A DNA stretch of 22,117 nt from assembly GCA_002305685.1 (NCBI GenBank), contig DBQB01000031.1, forward strand, positions 1 through 22,117. Reading direction: 5' to 3'. The stretch's first letter is position 1. Each line of letters starts with the position of its first letter. The position numbers and the translations under genes were made by a program. Positions 1 to 7,782 of the stretch are shown here, one piece after another. Under the pieces are notes generated by a model. It was not told where the DNA came from, did not search any database, and saw nothing but the letters and a program-made list of their open reading frames with translations. Source of the stretch: Ruminococcaceae bacterium UBA1405 (GTDB taxonomy: Bacteria > Bacillota > Clostridia > Oscillospirales > Ruminococcaceae).

Positions 1-49
1 TGGGTAGCCTCCTACTCGATTGTACTAAAAAATTCATAGCAGGAAAGAG

Positions 50-95
50 GCACCTGTCCGCTGGTTTTGGATACCAGCAGATAGGTGCTTTTTTC
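50..95 (+). terminator. Nested hairpin with T-tract, probable terminator
   Basis: An outer stem GCACCT (50-55) pairs with AGGTGC (83-88). An inner stem GCTGGT (60-65) pairs with ACCAGC (73-78). The run of T follows at 89-95. A short open stretch ending in TAG at 37-39 lies just upstream and could be the tail of a preceding gene, but it is too short to assign. This is seen directly in the sequence; termination activity is inferred. Confidence 0.55.
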
Positions 96-108
96 ATTTC
101 CAGAATTC

Positions 109-152
109 AAAAAGGGCGCCGAAATTTTGTAGAGAGTTCCGGCGCCCTTTTT
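109..152 (+). terminator. Strong hairpin terminator just upstream of the first gene
   Basis: A perfect 13-bp stem joins 109-121 and 140-152 (core GGGCGCCG / CGGCGCCC), with an A-run on the left and a T-run on the right, so it can work in either direction. Only 29 nt separate it from the ATG at 182, and the ribosome binding site takes part of that space. No promoter fits between them, so the operon must be read through this hairpin or start upstream of it. Confidence 0.75.
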
Positions 153-181
153 GTGTTTAGGGAAGCACAGGAGGAATCCAA

Positions 182-367
182 ATGGTGAAAGATCAAAAGC
201 GTAAAGAAAGAGTGAGCGGATGGGCAGGAGTTCCAATCCCTATCCGATGTATTGGCTGTCCCTATCCAAAGGTAGGGATCATCTGCCGCAGTTCAGACGG
301 AACCTGTACCCGGACGGATATGCAGCAGCTGGACTGGAAGAACTTTCGAGAAAAGGAGTCATGCTAA
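182..367 (+). CDS. Small cysteine-containing protein of unknown function
   Basis: This is a 61-residue protein starting at ATG 182 behind GGAGG (about 170-174). It carries a Cys-x-x-Cys pair (CIGC, residues 24-27) with two further cysteines in the next 20 residues, which could bind a metal; that is inference. It is basic at the N-terminus. The next gene starts immediately after its TAA stop, so the two are likely co-translated. I do not recognise a family. A longer-overlapping reading frame from 220 is rejected because it lacks a ribosome binding site and runs through the next gene. Confidence 0.6.
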   Translation: MVKDQKRKERVSGWAGVPIPIRCIGCPYPKVGIICRSSDGTCTRTDMQQLDWKNFREKESC

Positions 368-511
368 ATGGTGGAAATCTATTGGGACGATCTCACCGAG
401 GAAAAGCAGCAGGAAATCCTGGAGGTGTTTGGCGATAACCAGAACTTTGACCAGTTCCCGGTGGCAGTGCTGCCGGGGCCAGCAGAAACGGAAAATTTTT
501 ACCTCTCATAA
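368..511 (+). CDS. Very small acidic protein, 47 residues
   Basis: The ATG at 368 directly abuts the TAA of the upstream gene (365-367), and the frame closes at TAA 509-511. The 47-residue product starts MVEIYWDDLTEEKQQEILEV and is clearly helical and acidic. Proteins of this type recur on Clostridia conjugative elements, next to ArdA-like genes, with no assigned function (from memory of the family). The abutting stop and start, the sensible composition and the placement ahead of the ArdA-like gene support it as real despite its length. Confidence 0.6.
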   Translation: MVEIYWDDLTEEKQQEILEVFGDNQNFDQFPVAVLPGPAETENFYLS

Positions 512-537
512 TGAACCAATGACAGGGGGCAGCGAAG

Positions 538-1731
538 ATGTTTCAAACAGTTTTGTCCAATAAGGACCATATGGAATACGGAATGGTAGCGGTTCCCTTC
601 CCCATCCCAGAGGATCAGTACGCTGACATTACGAGGATGCTGGAAGTGCTCCATGTAGGAAGCGAACTTTCCCCAGACTGCATGGTGGAAAGTGTTGAAG
701 GCGATTGGCCTGTTTTGAATGTCCTGGCAGGCCAGGAGGTCAATCTGGATGAGCTGGACTACCTGGCAAAACGTCTGGATGGCATTTCGCCCTATGAAAA
801 GACACAGTTCCAGGCTGCGGCAGAACGTTACGGTCTCTCGCAAGTGACAGATCTCATCAATCTGACTTTCTGCTGCGACCAGGCAACGGTGATTGTGGAT
901 TTTTCAGATCTTGAACAAGTGGGACGAATCCATTACCTTACTCTGAATGGTGGCGCGACAAGAGAGGAAATGGAAAGTCTGGATGGATATGAAACGGCTC
1001 TCCTTCTCATAAATGAACATCCGGGAATCATTACTCCCTATGGAGTTTTCTATGATAATGGAATGCAGCTGGAGCCGGTCTATGACGGAAGATATTTTCC
1101 GCAGTACCTTTATGCGGACTCCGTCCTCACCCTTGCGCTGGCATCAGATGAAGATCTCAAAAAGGGCGCCAATGTCACCTGGCTGTATCTGCCCTGCAGT
1201 GAGGAACGCCTGGAACGTGCCTTAACCAGAGCGGAGATTACCCAAAGAAGTGATATCAACCTCTTTGTAATGGACAACAATCTGCCCTGTGAAGTCAGCC
1301 GTTCCTTGAATTTGGAAGATGAACTTCCTCAGAAACTCAATCAGCTGGCTCAGGAGGTGGGCAAGCTGGATAAGGTAAGCCAGGCAAAGCTGGGAGCGGT
1401 CACTGCCTGGGCCCAGCCTGCTGCCGTGGAGGAAGTAGTCCAGCTGTGCCGGAACCTGGATCAGTTTGATTTCATTCCACATATCCACTCCGTTCAGGAA
1501 TATGGGAAGTATATGGTTCAGGAGTCTGGCGACTATTACTATGACGCTGGGCTGGAGGGATATATCGATTATGAACGCCTTGGGCAGAGCCTTCTGTTTC
1601 AGGAAATCGGTCAATTTGTTGAGAGTGGATATATTTCCTATAAAGGAACTCTTACACTGGAGGAATTGATGATGGGTGACTCTGTGGAGCAGTACAGGGC
1701 CGAGCAGGGTCCATTAATGGGCGGAATGTGA
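538..1731 (+). CDS. ArdA-like antirestriction protein, two fused modules (first of three)
   Basis: This is a 397-residue acidic protein, ATG 538 behind a GGGGGC-type site. ArdA proteins are DNA mimics of about 165-170 residues that block type I restriction enzymes. This one is roughly twice that length and shows two related halves, residues about 15-185 and 195-370. Each half ends in the same pattern: a helix with an N-L-x-x-F/C-type core (DLINLTFCCDQ, VVQLCRNLDQF), a YxK/R-Y stretch, and a terminal G-Y/Y-G turn (TPYGVFYD, SGYISYKG). The LxLP-S-E-E-x-L motif at residues 216-225 opens module two. Genes at 4291 and 5478 are paralogues. The call rests on pattern recognition; the divergence from classic ArdA is large, so an anti-defence protein of another specificity is possible. 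Confidence 0.65.
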   Translation: MFQTVLSNKDHMEYGMVAVPFPIPEDQYADITRMLEVLHVGSELSPDCMVESVEGDWPVLNVLAGQEVNLDELDYLAKRLDGISPYEKTQFQAAAERYGLSQVTDLINLTFCCDQATVIVDFSDLEQVGRIHYLTLNGGATREEMESLDGYETALLLINEHPGIITPYGVFYDNGMQLEPVYDGRYFPQYLYADSVLTLALASDEDLKKGANVTWLYLPCSEERLERALTRAEITQRSDINLFVMDNNLPCEVSRSLNLEDELPQKLNQLAQEVGKLDKVSQAKLGAVTAWAQPAAVEEVVQLCRNLDQFDFIPHIHSVQEYGKYMVQESGDYYYDAGLEGYIDYERLGQSLLFQEIGQFVESGYISYKGTLTLEELMMGDSVEQYRAEQGPLMGGM

Positions 1732-1741
1732 GGGAGGCTTA

Positions 1742-2479
1742 ATGAAGAAGCATACCGATCTGGATGGGGTCAAGCAGGTAGCCTCTGCTTTGCTTTTCAC
1801 CGATATTGAGAAGACAAAGTATTCTCCAATGGTCGTGCAGCACCCTTTCACCAATACTGGTGTTACAGCGATTTCCGTTGAAGGATCTTTTCAGTTTCTG
1901 AATCTTTTGGAAAATCCAAAGGATCTGGATATGTGGAGGCAGAGTATGCGGCAGCAGATTCACAATGCCGAAACGCCATATCAAATCTACAGCCTGATTA
2001 ACTCACCCTATGCCCTGACTTTTCTCAGATTTTCGCAACCATATCTGTCCAAGGAGGATTTCTCCTCCATCCTGGTGGATACCTGGATGAAGTCTGAGTA
2101 TGCAAACCGAGATGCAAACGTTAGCAAAGAACGACTGGTTTCTATGTTCAAACAGGCAGATCGAGCCAAGTTAATGAACGACATGGAACGGACTCAGTTG
2201 GATGCTCTTGCAGACCCGGTCACAGTGTACAGAGGAGTGACCAATTACAATGCCAAAAATATTCGCGCTTTATCCTGGACACTGGATTATGACACTGCTG
2301 TGTGGTTTGCACACCGCTTTGGGGAAGATGGAATGGTTTATCAAGCGCAAATAAAGAAAGAGCATATTTTTGCCCTGTTAACTGGAAGAAATGAATCAGA
2401 AGTAGTCCTGGACCCAAAGTATCTGGAGGACATTGCCCCGGATTTGGAGCTGAAACAAGAACCGGAACTCACCATGTAA
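1742..2479 (+). CDS. Putative ADP-ribosyltransferase-fold protein
   Basis: This is a 245-residue protein; ATG 1742 follows GGGAGG at about 1731-1737, ten bases after the ArdA-like gene. The C-terminal third carries an arrangement typical of R-S-E mono-ADP-ribosyltransferases: VYRGV with Arg164, SWT with Ser178, then an E-x-E (Glu218-Ser-Glu220) leading into VVLDP, the usual hydrophobic strand after the catalytic glutamate. The spacing (R to S 14, S to E-x-E about 40) fits a small ART domain at about 155-230. The N-terminal 150 residues are helical and unassigned. No signal peptide is present, so it would act in the cytoplasm. By context it would be an anti-defence or host-modifying enzyme; the target is unknown. 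The family call is my inference from motifs only. Confidence 0.5.
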   Translation: MKKHTDLDGVKQVASALLFTDIEKTKYSPMVVQHPFTNTGVTAISVEGSFQFLNLLENPKDLDMWRQSMRQQIHNAETPYQIYSLINSPYALTFLRFSQPYLSKEDFSSILVDTWMKSEYANRDANVSKERLVSMFKQADRAKLMNDMERTQLDALADPVTVYRGVTNYNAKNIRALSWTLDYDTAVWFAHRFGEDGMVYQAQIKKEHIFALLTGRNESEVVLDPKYLEDIAPDLELKQEPELTM

Positions 2480-2563
2480 ATAAGATTCAGATTTCTGGTA
2501 GCTATTCTGCCGGAGATGTGGTATTAGTTGTTGCTATAAACTATGAAAGGAGGAGTGAGATTT

Positions 2564-3313
2564 ATGGCAGTGAACCGACGCAAGACAAAAGAACAGCAGT
2601 GTGAGCCAGGATTCCATCTACGCCCCGCTTTCCCGGAGGAAGCGGGGCTTTTCCATGCCCTGACACCAGAGGAAGACGAGGTGATGGGAACAGCGGGCCA
2701 TGACCAGCAGCTTTGGCAGGAGGACCATCCTGTCGGAAAGATTGCCTTTGCCAGTGGTGAAGAAGAAATTTTTACTGATCCACAAAAGTATCTGGATGCT
2801 GTCCGGGAGGAACTCCCCTTTATGACGACCACTGGCTTCCGATATCAGACCCTGACCAAAGACCCTCGGGTGCGAAAGGCGGTGGATGATATCCTGCTTG
2901 ACTTTGCAGGTGAAGAAAATTCTTTCAAGCTGGAAGACTACGGTTTGACGGAGGAAGGAAAGAAGGCTCTGCGGGATGCCGCTGATCCTAATCTGACCCA
3001 TACCTATAACTGGTATGTGATAACAAACTGTGGAAGCCCGAAGGAACAGATCCAACAGGATATGACGTTGGAGGAAGCCGTCCGGGTATACCAGGATACC
3101 GATGAAAAAGAAAAACGGCTAGGTGTTACCAAGGACGAAATTGCTACAGTGGATCTTGTCCGTCTGGCAGATTGTGAGCAGCAGTTCTTTGGGGACTACC
3201 AGGTTATGGACTGCTTCAAGGATGATCCAGTTATTCTGCAGGCGGTCCAGATGCTTCATCAGGCACTGGGAGAGGAAAATCCCGTACAGGGTATGACAAT
3301 GGGAGGGATATAA
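2564..3313 (+). CDS. Unknown acidic protein, possibly with a polyvalent-protein-associated domain
   Basis: This is 249 residues from ATG 2564, which has AAAGGAGG at the right distance. An in-frame ATG at 2543 lies on the wrong side of that site and is rejected. Residues about 147-235 (YNWYVITNCGSP through the DDPVILQAVQML helix) resemble the helical large-polyvalent-protein-associated domains found on phages and conjugative elements: an E-E-A-V-R-x-Y helix, a K-R-L-G-V turn, a V-D-L-V strand, then G-D-Y. The N-terminal part has no recognisable domain. It sits in the anti-defence operon after an 84-nt gap that shows no clear promoter. Function unknown. Confidence 0.6.
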   Translation: MAVNRRKTKEQQCEPGFHLRPAFPEEAGLFHALTPEEDEVMGTAGHDQQLWQEDHPVGKIAFASGEEEIFTDPQKYLDAVREELPFMTTTGFRYQTLTKDPRVRKAVDDILLDFAGEENSFKLEDYGLTEEGKKALRDAADPNLTHTYNWYVITNCGSPKEQIQQDMTLEEAVRVYQDTDEKEKRLGVTKDEIATVDLVRLADCEQQFFGDYQVMDCFKDDPVILQAVQMLHQALGEENPVQGMTMGGI

Positions 3314-3314
3314 G

Positions 3315-4307
3315 ATGCAGAGGATCACAAAAGAATGGCTGGAGTTCCTGCGGGAACAGTACCCCGAGGGCAGCCGTATCCAGCTGAAAGAAATGAATGA
3401 CCCGTATCATCCGGTAGAACCTGGAACCATGGGCACTTTGCGATGGATCGATGATATGGGACAGTTTCATGTGAATTGGGATAATGGAAGGACACTTGCC
3501 CTGATCATCGGTGAAGACCGCTTTACAGTTATTCCCCCAGCATCCCAGGAGCTGAAGTTTTATATGCCCCTGACAGGAGATTTCTATGGCTATGATGACT
3601 GGGGCGATTTGGAGGAATACGGCAGTGATCTGACCGGCCGGGAGCTGATGGATTATGAAGCCAGTATTCGGGAAGCGATCCTGGAAAACCAGATGCCGGA
3701 AGAAAAGGAACGGGGTCTGATGCGCTGGTATGATAAGACGGATGGGGTCAACGGGAAGGTCCGATCGGTGGTATTTGATGTGGAAAGCCGGAACGGGCAG
3801 CTCTGGGGAGTGGCCCGCTGTCAGGTGAATGGAACTCTGTCCCCAGAGGAGAAAGAGATTCTGGCTGACTATATTTCCGGGCAGGCGTCGGATGGATGGG
3901 GTGAAGGCTTCGAGCAGCGAAAAATCAGGGTCAATGAAGGTGAGTTATATGTCAGCCTGTGGAATGCTGGAAACTGGACTATCCAGACAGAACAGGAGCG
4001 GTTCTCTCCCGATTCCCTGGACCGGCTTCCGGATCTTTGCTGGTCAGTGCTGCCCAGTACCGGCGCCCTGATCTGTATCAAGAAAGGAGAAAGCGGTTAT
4101 TATCCCAGCAACTGGGATACAGGCGATCGGGAACAGAACCAGCGTATCGCTGACTACAGCAACCAGAAGCGTGGGATTACCCCCGAGCAGGTGGAAGCTA
4201 TGGTGACCGGCAGTATGCATGGCTGGGATGTCCCCGGCGCAGACCCCGCATGGTACCGGCAGGACGAAGCCCAGACAGGAGGGGTGGAACTTGAACAAAG
4301 TCTTTGA
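3315..4307 (+). CDS. DUF4314-type protein
   Basis: This is 330 residues; ATG 3315 follows GGGAGG and starts two bases after the previous stop. Residues about 11-73 match the DUF4314 pattern: L-R-E-Q-Y-P-E-G-S-R-I-x-L, then P-x-P-V-E-P-G-T-M-G-T and a W-D-x-G-R-x-L strand. This is a small beta-barrel-like domain common on conjugative elements. A second region, about 84-225, is rich in aromatic residues and resembles the DUF6329-type domain that often follows it. The tail, about 288-313 (ITPEQVEAMVTGSMHGWDVP), recurs in many Clostridia ICE proteins. Its last 17 nt overlap the next gene. The molecular function is not known for either domain. Confidence 0.65.
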   Translation: MQRITKEWLEFLREQYPEGSRIQLKEMNDPYHPVEPGTMGTLRWIDDMGQFHVNWDNGRTLALIIGEDRFTVIPPASQELKFYMPLTGDFYGYDDWGDLEEYGSDLTGRELMDYEASIREAILENQMPEEKERGLMRWYDKTDGVNGKVRSVVFDVESRNGQLWGVARCQVNGTLSPEEKEILADYISGQASDGWGEGFEQRKIRVNEGELYVSLWNAGNWTIQTEQERFSPDSLDRLPDLCWSVLPSTGALICIKKGESGYYPSNWDTGDREQNQRIADYSNQKRGITPEQVEAMVTGSMHGWDVPGADPAWYRQDEAQTGGVELEQSL

Positions 4308-5481
4308 GCTGTATCTCGCAAACGCGCAGGAAGATGAGGATCGTTATGCTGTCCTCTCCCTGCCGGCCACGCCATACGAAATGCAGGATGCGCTGGAGCG
4401 GGTGGGCTGCCGCAGTTCTGAGGAAGCGTACTACCAGGTGGAGGAATATCTGGACTTTGAGTATCTGGAATCTGTGATTTCACCTGACTGTTCCTTGAAT
4501 CACCTGAACGCTTTGGCGGAGAAGCTGTCTGAGCTGAACAACAGACAGAGCATCACCTTTGAAGGGCTGCTCAGGATGGAGCAGGAGAAAAATGAGGGGC
4601 AGATCCCCATCCACACGCTGATCCAGCTTGCCCACAATGCGGACTGCTGCCATGTGGTGGGAGAAGCCCGCAACGACTCCCAGTTGGGGAGGTTCTACGC
4701 GGAGAATGATTTTTTTGAGGAGCTGGCAGATCTTCCGGACAAGGTGTTTGAGCTGCTGGACTTCGAGCGGATCGGTCGGGAACAGCGCCAGGCGGAGGGC
4801 GGTGTCTTTACCAGGGGCGGCTATGTGGTACAGAATACCGAACTGGAGCAGATCCCTCTCCCGGATGATCCTCCGCCAAAACCGGATTATACTGTCCTGT
4901 TGGAAGTAGGGCATGCGTTTTTTAATGCCGGGGAAAATGCCGATCGATCTGCTGTAATCCGTCTGCCTGCTTCAGAGGAAGAACTGGATAAGACGCTGGA
5001 AGAATTGGATGCGGTATGTTGGGAAGAATGCGGCTTTGTCTGTCTGGACTGTGCTGTCCCATGGGCAAGGGAGTGGATGGAAGATGAGGAGAATCTCGGC
5101 ACCATCCGGCCCTTTGCCGAGAAACTCGATCAGCTTCAGCGGCAGGGGCAGCTCTCAAAGTACAAAGCCCTTCTGCTGGCCACCGACTGCGAGGATCTGC
5201 GAGATGCTTTGGAACTGGTGGATTCTGTAAAGGAGATGGTGTTCTCTCCAGCGATCTATTCCCCCAAAGACGTTGCCCTGGCAGAACTACAGGCAATATT
5301 GGATGGGGATGGTCTCAAAAGCCTGCTACGGCATATTGACCTGGATGGATATGGGCAGGAACTGATCGCCGCTGACCACGAGGTGCTGACACCCTATGGC
5401 CTGCTCCACCGGCAGGATGGAGAACTGATTCCGAGCCGGCAGAAAGAGGATCAGGGGATGGGAATGGAGGTGTGCCGATGA
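4291..5481 (+). CDS. ArdA-like antirestriction protein, two fused modules (second of three)
   Basis: This is 396 residues from TTG 4291, which has AGGAGGGG at 4278-4285. Upstream in-frame ATGs at 4219 and 4228 lie deep inside the previous gene and lack such a site. Two modules are visible. Module one, residues about 5-190, starts Y-A-V-L-S-L-P-A-T-P and contains LNALAEKLSEL, LIQLAHNADC, LGRFYAEN, a LDFERIGRE helix and GGVFTRGGYV. Module two restarts at about 220 with SAVIRLPASEEEL and ends TPYGLLHRQDGEL. The L-x-L-P-A-S-E opening and the F-E/D-x-x-G-R-E ... G-x-F-x-x-G-Y-V closing match the ArdA-like pattern of its neighbours. It is strongly acidic. The start of the next gene overlaps its stop as ATGA. 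Confidence 0.65.
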   Translation: MNKVFELYLANAQEDEDRYAVLSLPATPYEMQDALERVGCRSSEEAYYQVEEYLDFEYLESVISPDCSLNHLNALAEKLSELNNRQSITFEGLLRMEQEKNEGQIPIHTLIQLAHNADCCHVVGEARNDSQLGRFYAENDFFEELADLPDKVFELLDFERIGREQRQAEGGVFTRGGYVVQNTELEQIPLPDDPPPKPDYTVLLEVGHAFFNAGENADRSAVIRLPASEEELDKTLEELDAVCWEECGFVCLDCAVPWAREWMEDEENLGTIRPFAEKLDQLQRQGQLSKYKALLLATDCEDLRDALELVDSVKEMVFSPAIYSPKDVALAELQAILDGDGLKSLLRHIDLDGYGQELIAADHEVLTPYGLLHRQDGELIPSRQKEDQGMGMEVCR

Positions 5482-6575
5482 ACGATGAAAAAGAATTGCT
5501 GCTGAGCCTTCCGCTGAACCGCAAAGAGCGGGAATGGATGGAAGAACGCCTGCGGGCTCTCTCGGTCCGGGAGGAATACCAGCTGGCAGCAGCTATCTGG
5601 AGATCCGACAGGTTATCCGGATTGGCCAGCCAGGATAGCGCCGAAAGGCTGGTATCTGTGCTGCGGCAAAAGCCGGAGGAGCTTGCGCGGGAAGCGGTCA
5701 ACTGCCTGTTGTCCCTGGAGGAATATAATGTGCTCTGTCCCGCGGGCAGCTATGAGAGCCTGGGACGGTTTTATCTGAAATACTACACCGATATCCCCCC
5801 GGAAGCCTGGCTGTTTATGGACCTGGAGCAGATCGGAGAAAACTATGAGTCCTGCCATCCCGGCCTCTTTATCGGCGGCTGTTATGTGTCCTATCCCCGG
5901 CAGGAACCGGAGCGGCTGTATCGTGGAACCAATCCGGAGTCTCTTCCCAGAGGGGATTGGAGCCTGCGTCTCAGGCTGGCCTCCCCCGCAAATCCGGAGG
6001 GAGTCTGGCTTCGTCTGCCGGATTACTCTCCCCTGAACGGCTGGATGCCTGGCGAGGTGGAAATGGCCCTGCAAGCGTTATCGGTGGACAGTCCCCAGGA
6101 TTGCACCCTGCTGGAAGCCCGGTGCATCATCCCGGAACTTCAGGAGTCGGCGGAGCAGTATGAGGATCTGGAGCAGCTGATCCGGGACGGGAATGACCTT
6201 GGGTGTGTCCTGGATGAGCAGGGGCAGGGACAGCCGCACTTCCTTGAGAAATATTTTGCGGCCATGGAACTGGAGCGGTGCGACACCATTGCGATGGCGC
6301 TGGACATCGCCCAGAACCTGAACTGCTATGACATGGTTCTCGCGGGCCAGGAGAAAGAGTATGGGCTGAAAAGGATGGAAAAGCTGATGAACCAGCCTGC
6401 CGATCCGGTTCTCACACCGGCCTGTGCCCATCTGGAGGAGTATGGGCTTTATCTGCTGGAACAGGAGGGATATGTCCTGAATGCGGAAGGGACAGCTTAT
6501 ATCCGCCGCAACAGCCAGGAATTCCATTTTGAACATACGGCGCCCCGGGCAGAACCCGGTGTGACAATGAACTAA
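5478..6575 (+). CDS. ArdA-like antirestriction protein, two fused modules (third of three)
   Basis: This is 365 residues; ATG 5478 overlaps the TGA of the upstream gene (5479-5481) and has GGAGG at 5466-5470. An in-frame GTG at 5472 is possible but too close to that site. Module one, about 1-145, includes AVNCLLSLEEYNVL, SLGRFYLKYY, a FMDLEQIGENYE helix and GLFIGGCYVSY. Module two, about 160-355, includes WLRLPDYSP, ALDIAQNLNCYDMV and LEEYGLYLLEQEGYVL. These match the closing elements of the two related proteins upstream. It is the last gene before a strong hairpin, which probably ends the operon. The same caveat applies: ArdA-like by pattern, activity untested. Confidence 0.6.
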   Translation: MNDEKELLLSLPLNRKEREWMEERLRALSVREEYQLAAAIWRSDRLSGLASQDSAERLVSVLRQKPEELAREAVNCLLSLEEYNVLCPAGSYESLGRFYLKYYTDIPPEAWLFMDLEQIGENYESCHPGLFIGGCYVSYPRQEPERLYRGTNPESLPRGDWSLRLRLASPANPEGVWLRLPDYSPLNGWMPGEVEMALQALSVDSPQDCTLLEARCIIPELQESAEQYEDLEQLIRDGNDLGCVLDEQGQGQPHFLEKYFAAMELERCDTIAMALDIAQNLNCYDMVLAGQEKEYGLKRMEKLMNQPADPVLTPACAHLEEYGLYLLEQEGYVLNAEGTAYIRRNSQEFHFEHTAPRAEPGVTMN

Positions 6576-6585
6576 AAAGAAGATG

Positions 6586-6629
6586 AAAAAGGCCGCCCTT
6601 TCCGGAAACGGAGAGGGCGGCCTTTTTTT
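6586..6629 (+). terminator. Strong intrinsic terminator with GAAA loop
   Basis: AAAAAGGCCGCCCT (6586-6599) pairs perfectly with AGGGCGGCCTTTTT (6614-6627). The stem continues through TCCG / CGGA to a GAAA tetraloop, and T's continue to 6629. It is nearly symmetric, so it could act on both strands. The next gene has its ribosome binding site only about 10 nt later, so any transcript of that gene must pass this hairpin or start before it. Confidence 0.85.
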
Positions 6630-6657
6630 GTTTCTCGGAGAGGAGGGAGCGTCTATC

Positions 6658-7782
6658 CTGAAACCGTTTATCCCCTGGGTAGGGGGCAAGACCGCGCTGC
6701 GCCCGATTCTCTACCGGTTATTCCCCAACGGATATACCAGGCTGGTGGAGGTGTTCGGCGGCGCCGCGGCAGTTACCTTTGGCCGGGAACCGGATCGCTG
6801 TGAGGAAGTGTACAACGACTACAACAGCAATCTGGTCAATCTGTTCTGGTGTGTCAGGAACCGTCCTCTGGCTCTGATCCGGGAGATCGGCTTTCTACCG
6901 CTCAATTCCAGACAGGAATTTGAAGTACTGCGGAAGTTTCTCAGGGAGGAGGAATTTACCGATGATTATCTGAAGGAGGAGATGGAGCTGTGTAAACGAT
7001 GTTTCGAGCCGCCTGAGAGGGAGGAACTTCTGGAGCTGCTGACCGAGAAAACGGAACTGGGAGATGTGCGGAAAGCTGCCGCTTTCTACAAGGTGATCCG
7101 GTACAGCTATGCCGGCAGCGGGACTTCCTATGGAGGGAAACCCATCGATATCCGCCGGGGTCTGCACCTGATCTGGTCCTGTTCCCGACGGCTGCAGAAT
7201 GTGGTGATTGAAAATCTCAGCTATGAGGCCATTGTTCCCAAATATGACGCGCCGGGGACGCTCCTGTATTTTGACCCGCCTTACTACCAGGCGGAATGCT
7301 ATGAGGTAGCCTTTGGGATGCGGGATCACTACCGGCTGCGGGAGCTGTTTGGAGAGTGTGGCTGCTACGCGGTGCTTTCGTATAATGACCACCCCTTTAT
7401 CCGGGAGCTCTACAAGGGCTTCTGGATTTTTTCTGTGACCCGGCAGAATACCATGGCAAACCGATACGCATCCAAACATCCGGAGAAAAAGAACGAGTAC
7501 GGGGAGCTGATCATCCTCAACTACGATCCCAGGGACCATCCCAAGGATCGGCAGATGACCTTGTTTGATCAGACAGATAAAGAACAACCGGAGTATGAAT
7601 ATACCCTGATTTGCGAAGGAGGAAAAGGCGATGAGAAGAATGAAGTATGGAGAGAGCTGTTTGCAGATCCCGGAAGAAATTCTGGAGGCGGCGGGGCTGA
7701 ATCGGGAGCCCGATGTCCTGATCGGGATGGCGCCGGAGGTGATCCTGATTACCTCCAGGAACCTGGATCAAACAAAGCGTGA
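6658..7782 (+). CDS. Dam-type DNA adenine N6-methyltransferase
   Basis: The product transfers a methyl group from SAM to adenine in DNA. Counting from CTG 6658, the SAM-binding segment is at residues 3-11 (PFIPWVGGK), followed by LVEVFGGAAAV (29-39) and VYNDYNSNLVNLF. The catalytic motif IV is DPPY at 206-209 in LLYFDPPYYQ. The conserved part opens K-P-F-I-x-W-V-G-G-K immediately after the CTG, with AGGAGGGAG at 6641-6649. No ATG, GTG or TTG exists in frame near that site. The only in-frame ATG (6583) lies before the terminator hairpin and would add 25 residues. The 3' end is also odd: the last 50 residues run 152 nt into the next gene and are low in complexity, as if the normal stop was lost. 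Confidence 0.8.
   Translation: MKPFIPWVGGKTALRPILYRLFPNGYTRLVEVFGGAAAVTFGREPDRCEEVYNDYNSNLVNLFWCVRNRPLALIREIGFLPLNSRQEFEVLRKFLREEEFTDDYLKEEMELCKRCFEPPEREELLELLTEKTELGDVRKAAAFYKVIRYSYAGSGTSYGGKPIDIRRGLHLIWSCSRRLQNVVIENLSYEAIVPKYDAPGTLLYFDPPYYQAECYEVAFGMRDHYRLRELFGECGCYAVLSYNDHPFIRELYKGFWIFSVTRQNTMANRYASKHPEKKNEYGELIILNYDPRDHPKDRQMTLFDQTDKEQPEYEYTLICEGGKGDEKNEVWRELFADPGRNSGGGGAESGARCPDRDGAGGDPDYLQEPGSNKA

Noticed and set aside
12..236. Leftward frame of 74 codons across the two hairpins at the window start
   Set aside because: It runs through both terminator structures and into the first real gene, with no ribosome binding site.
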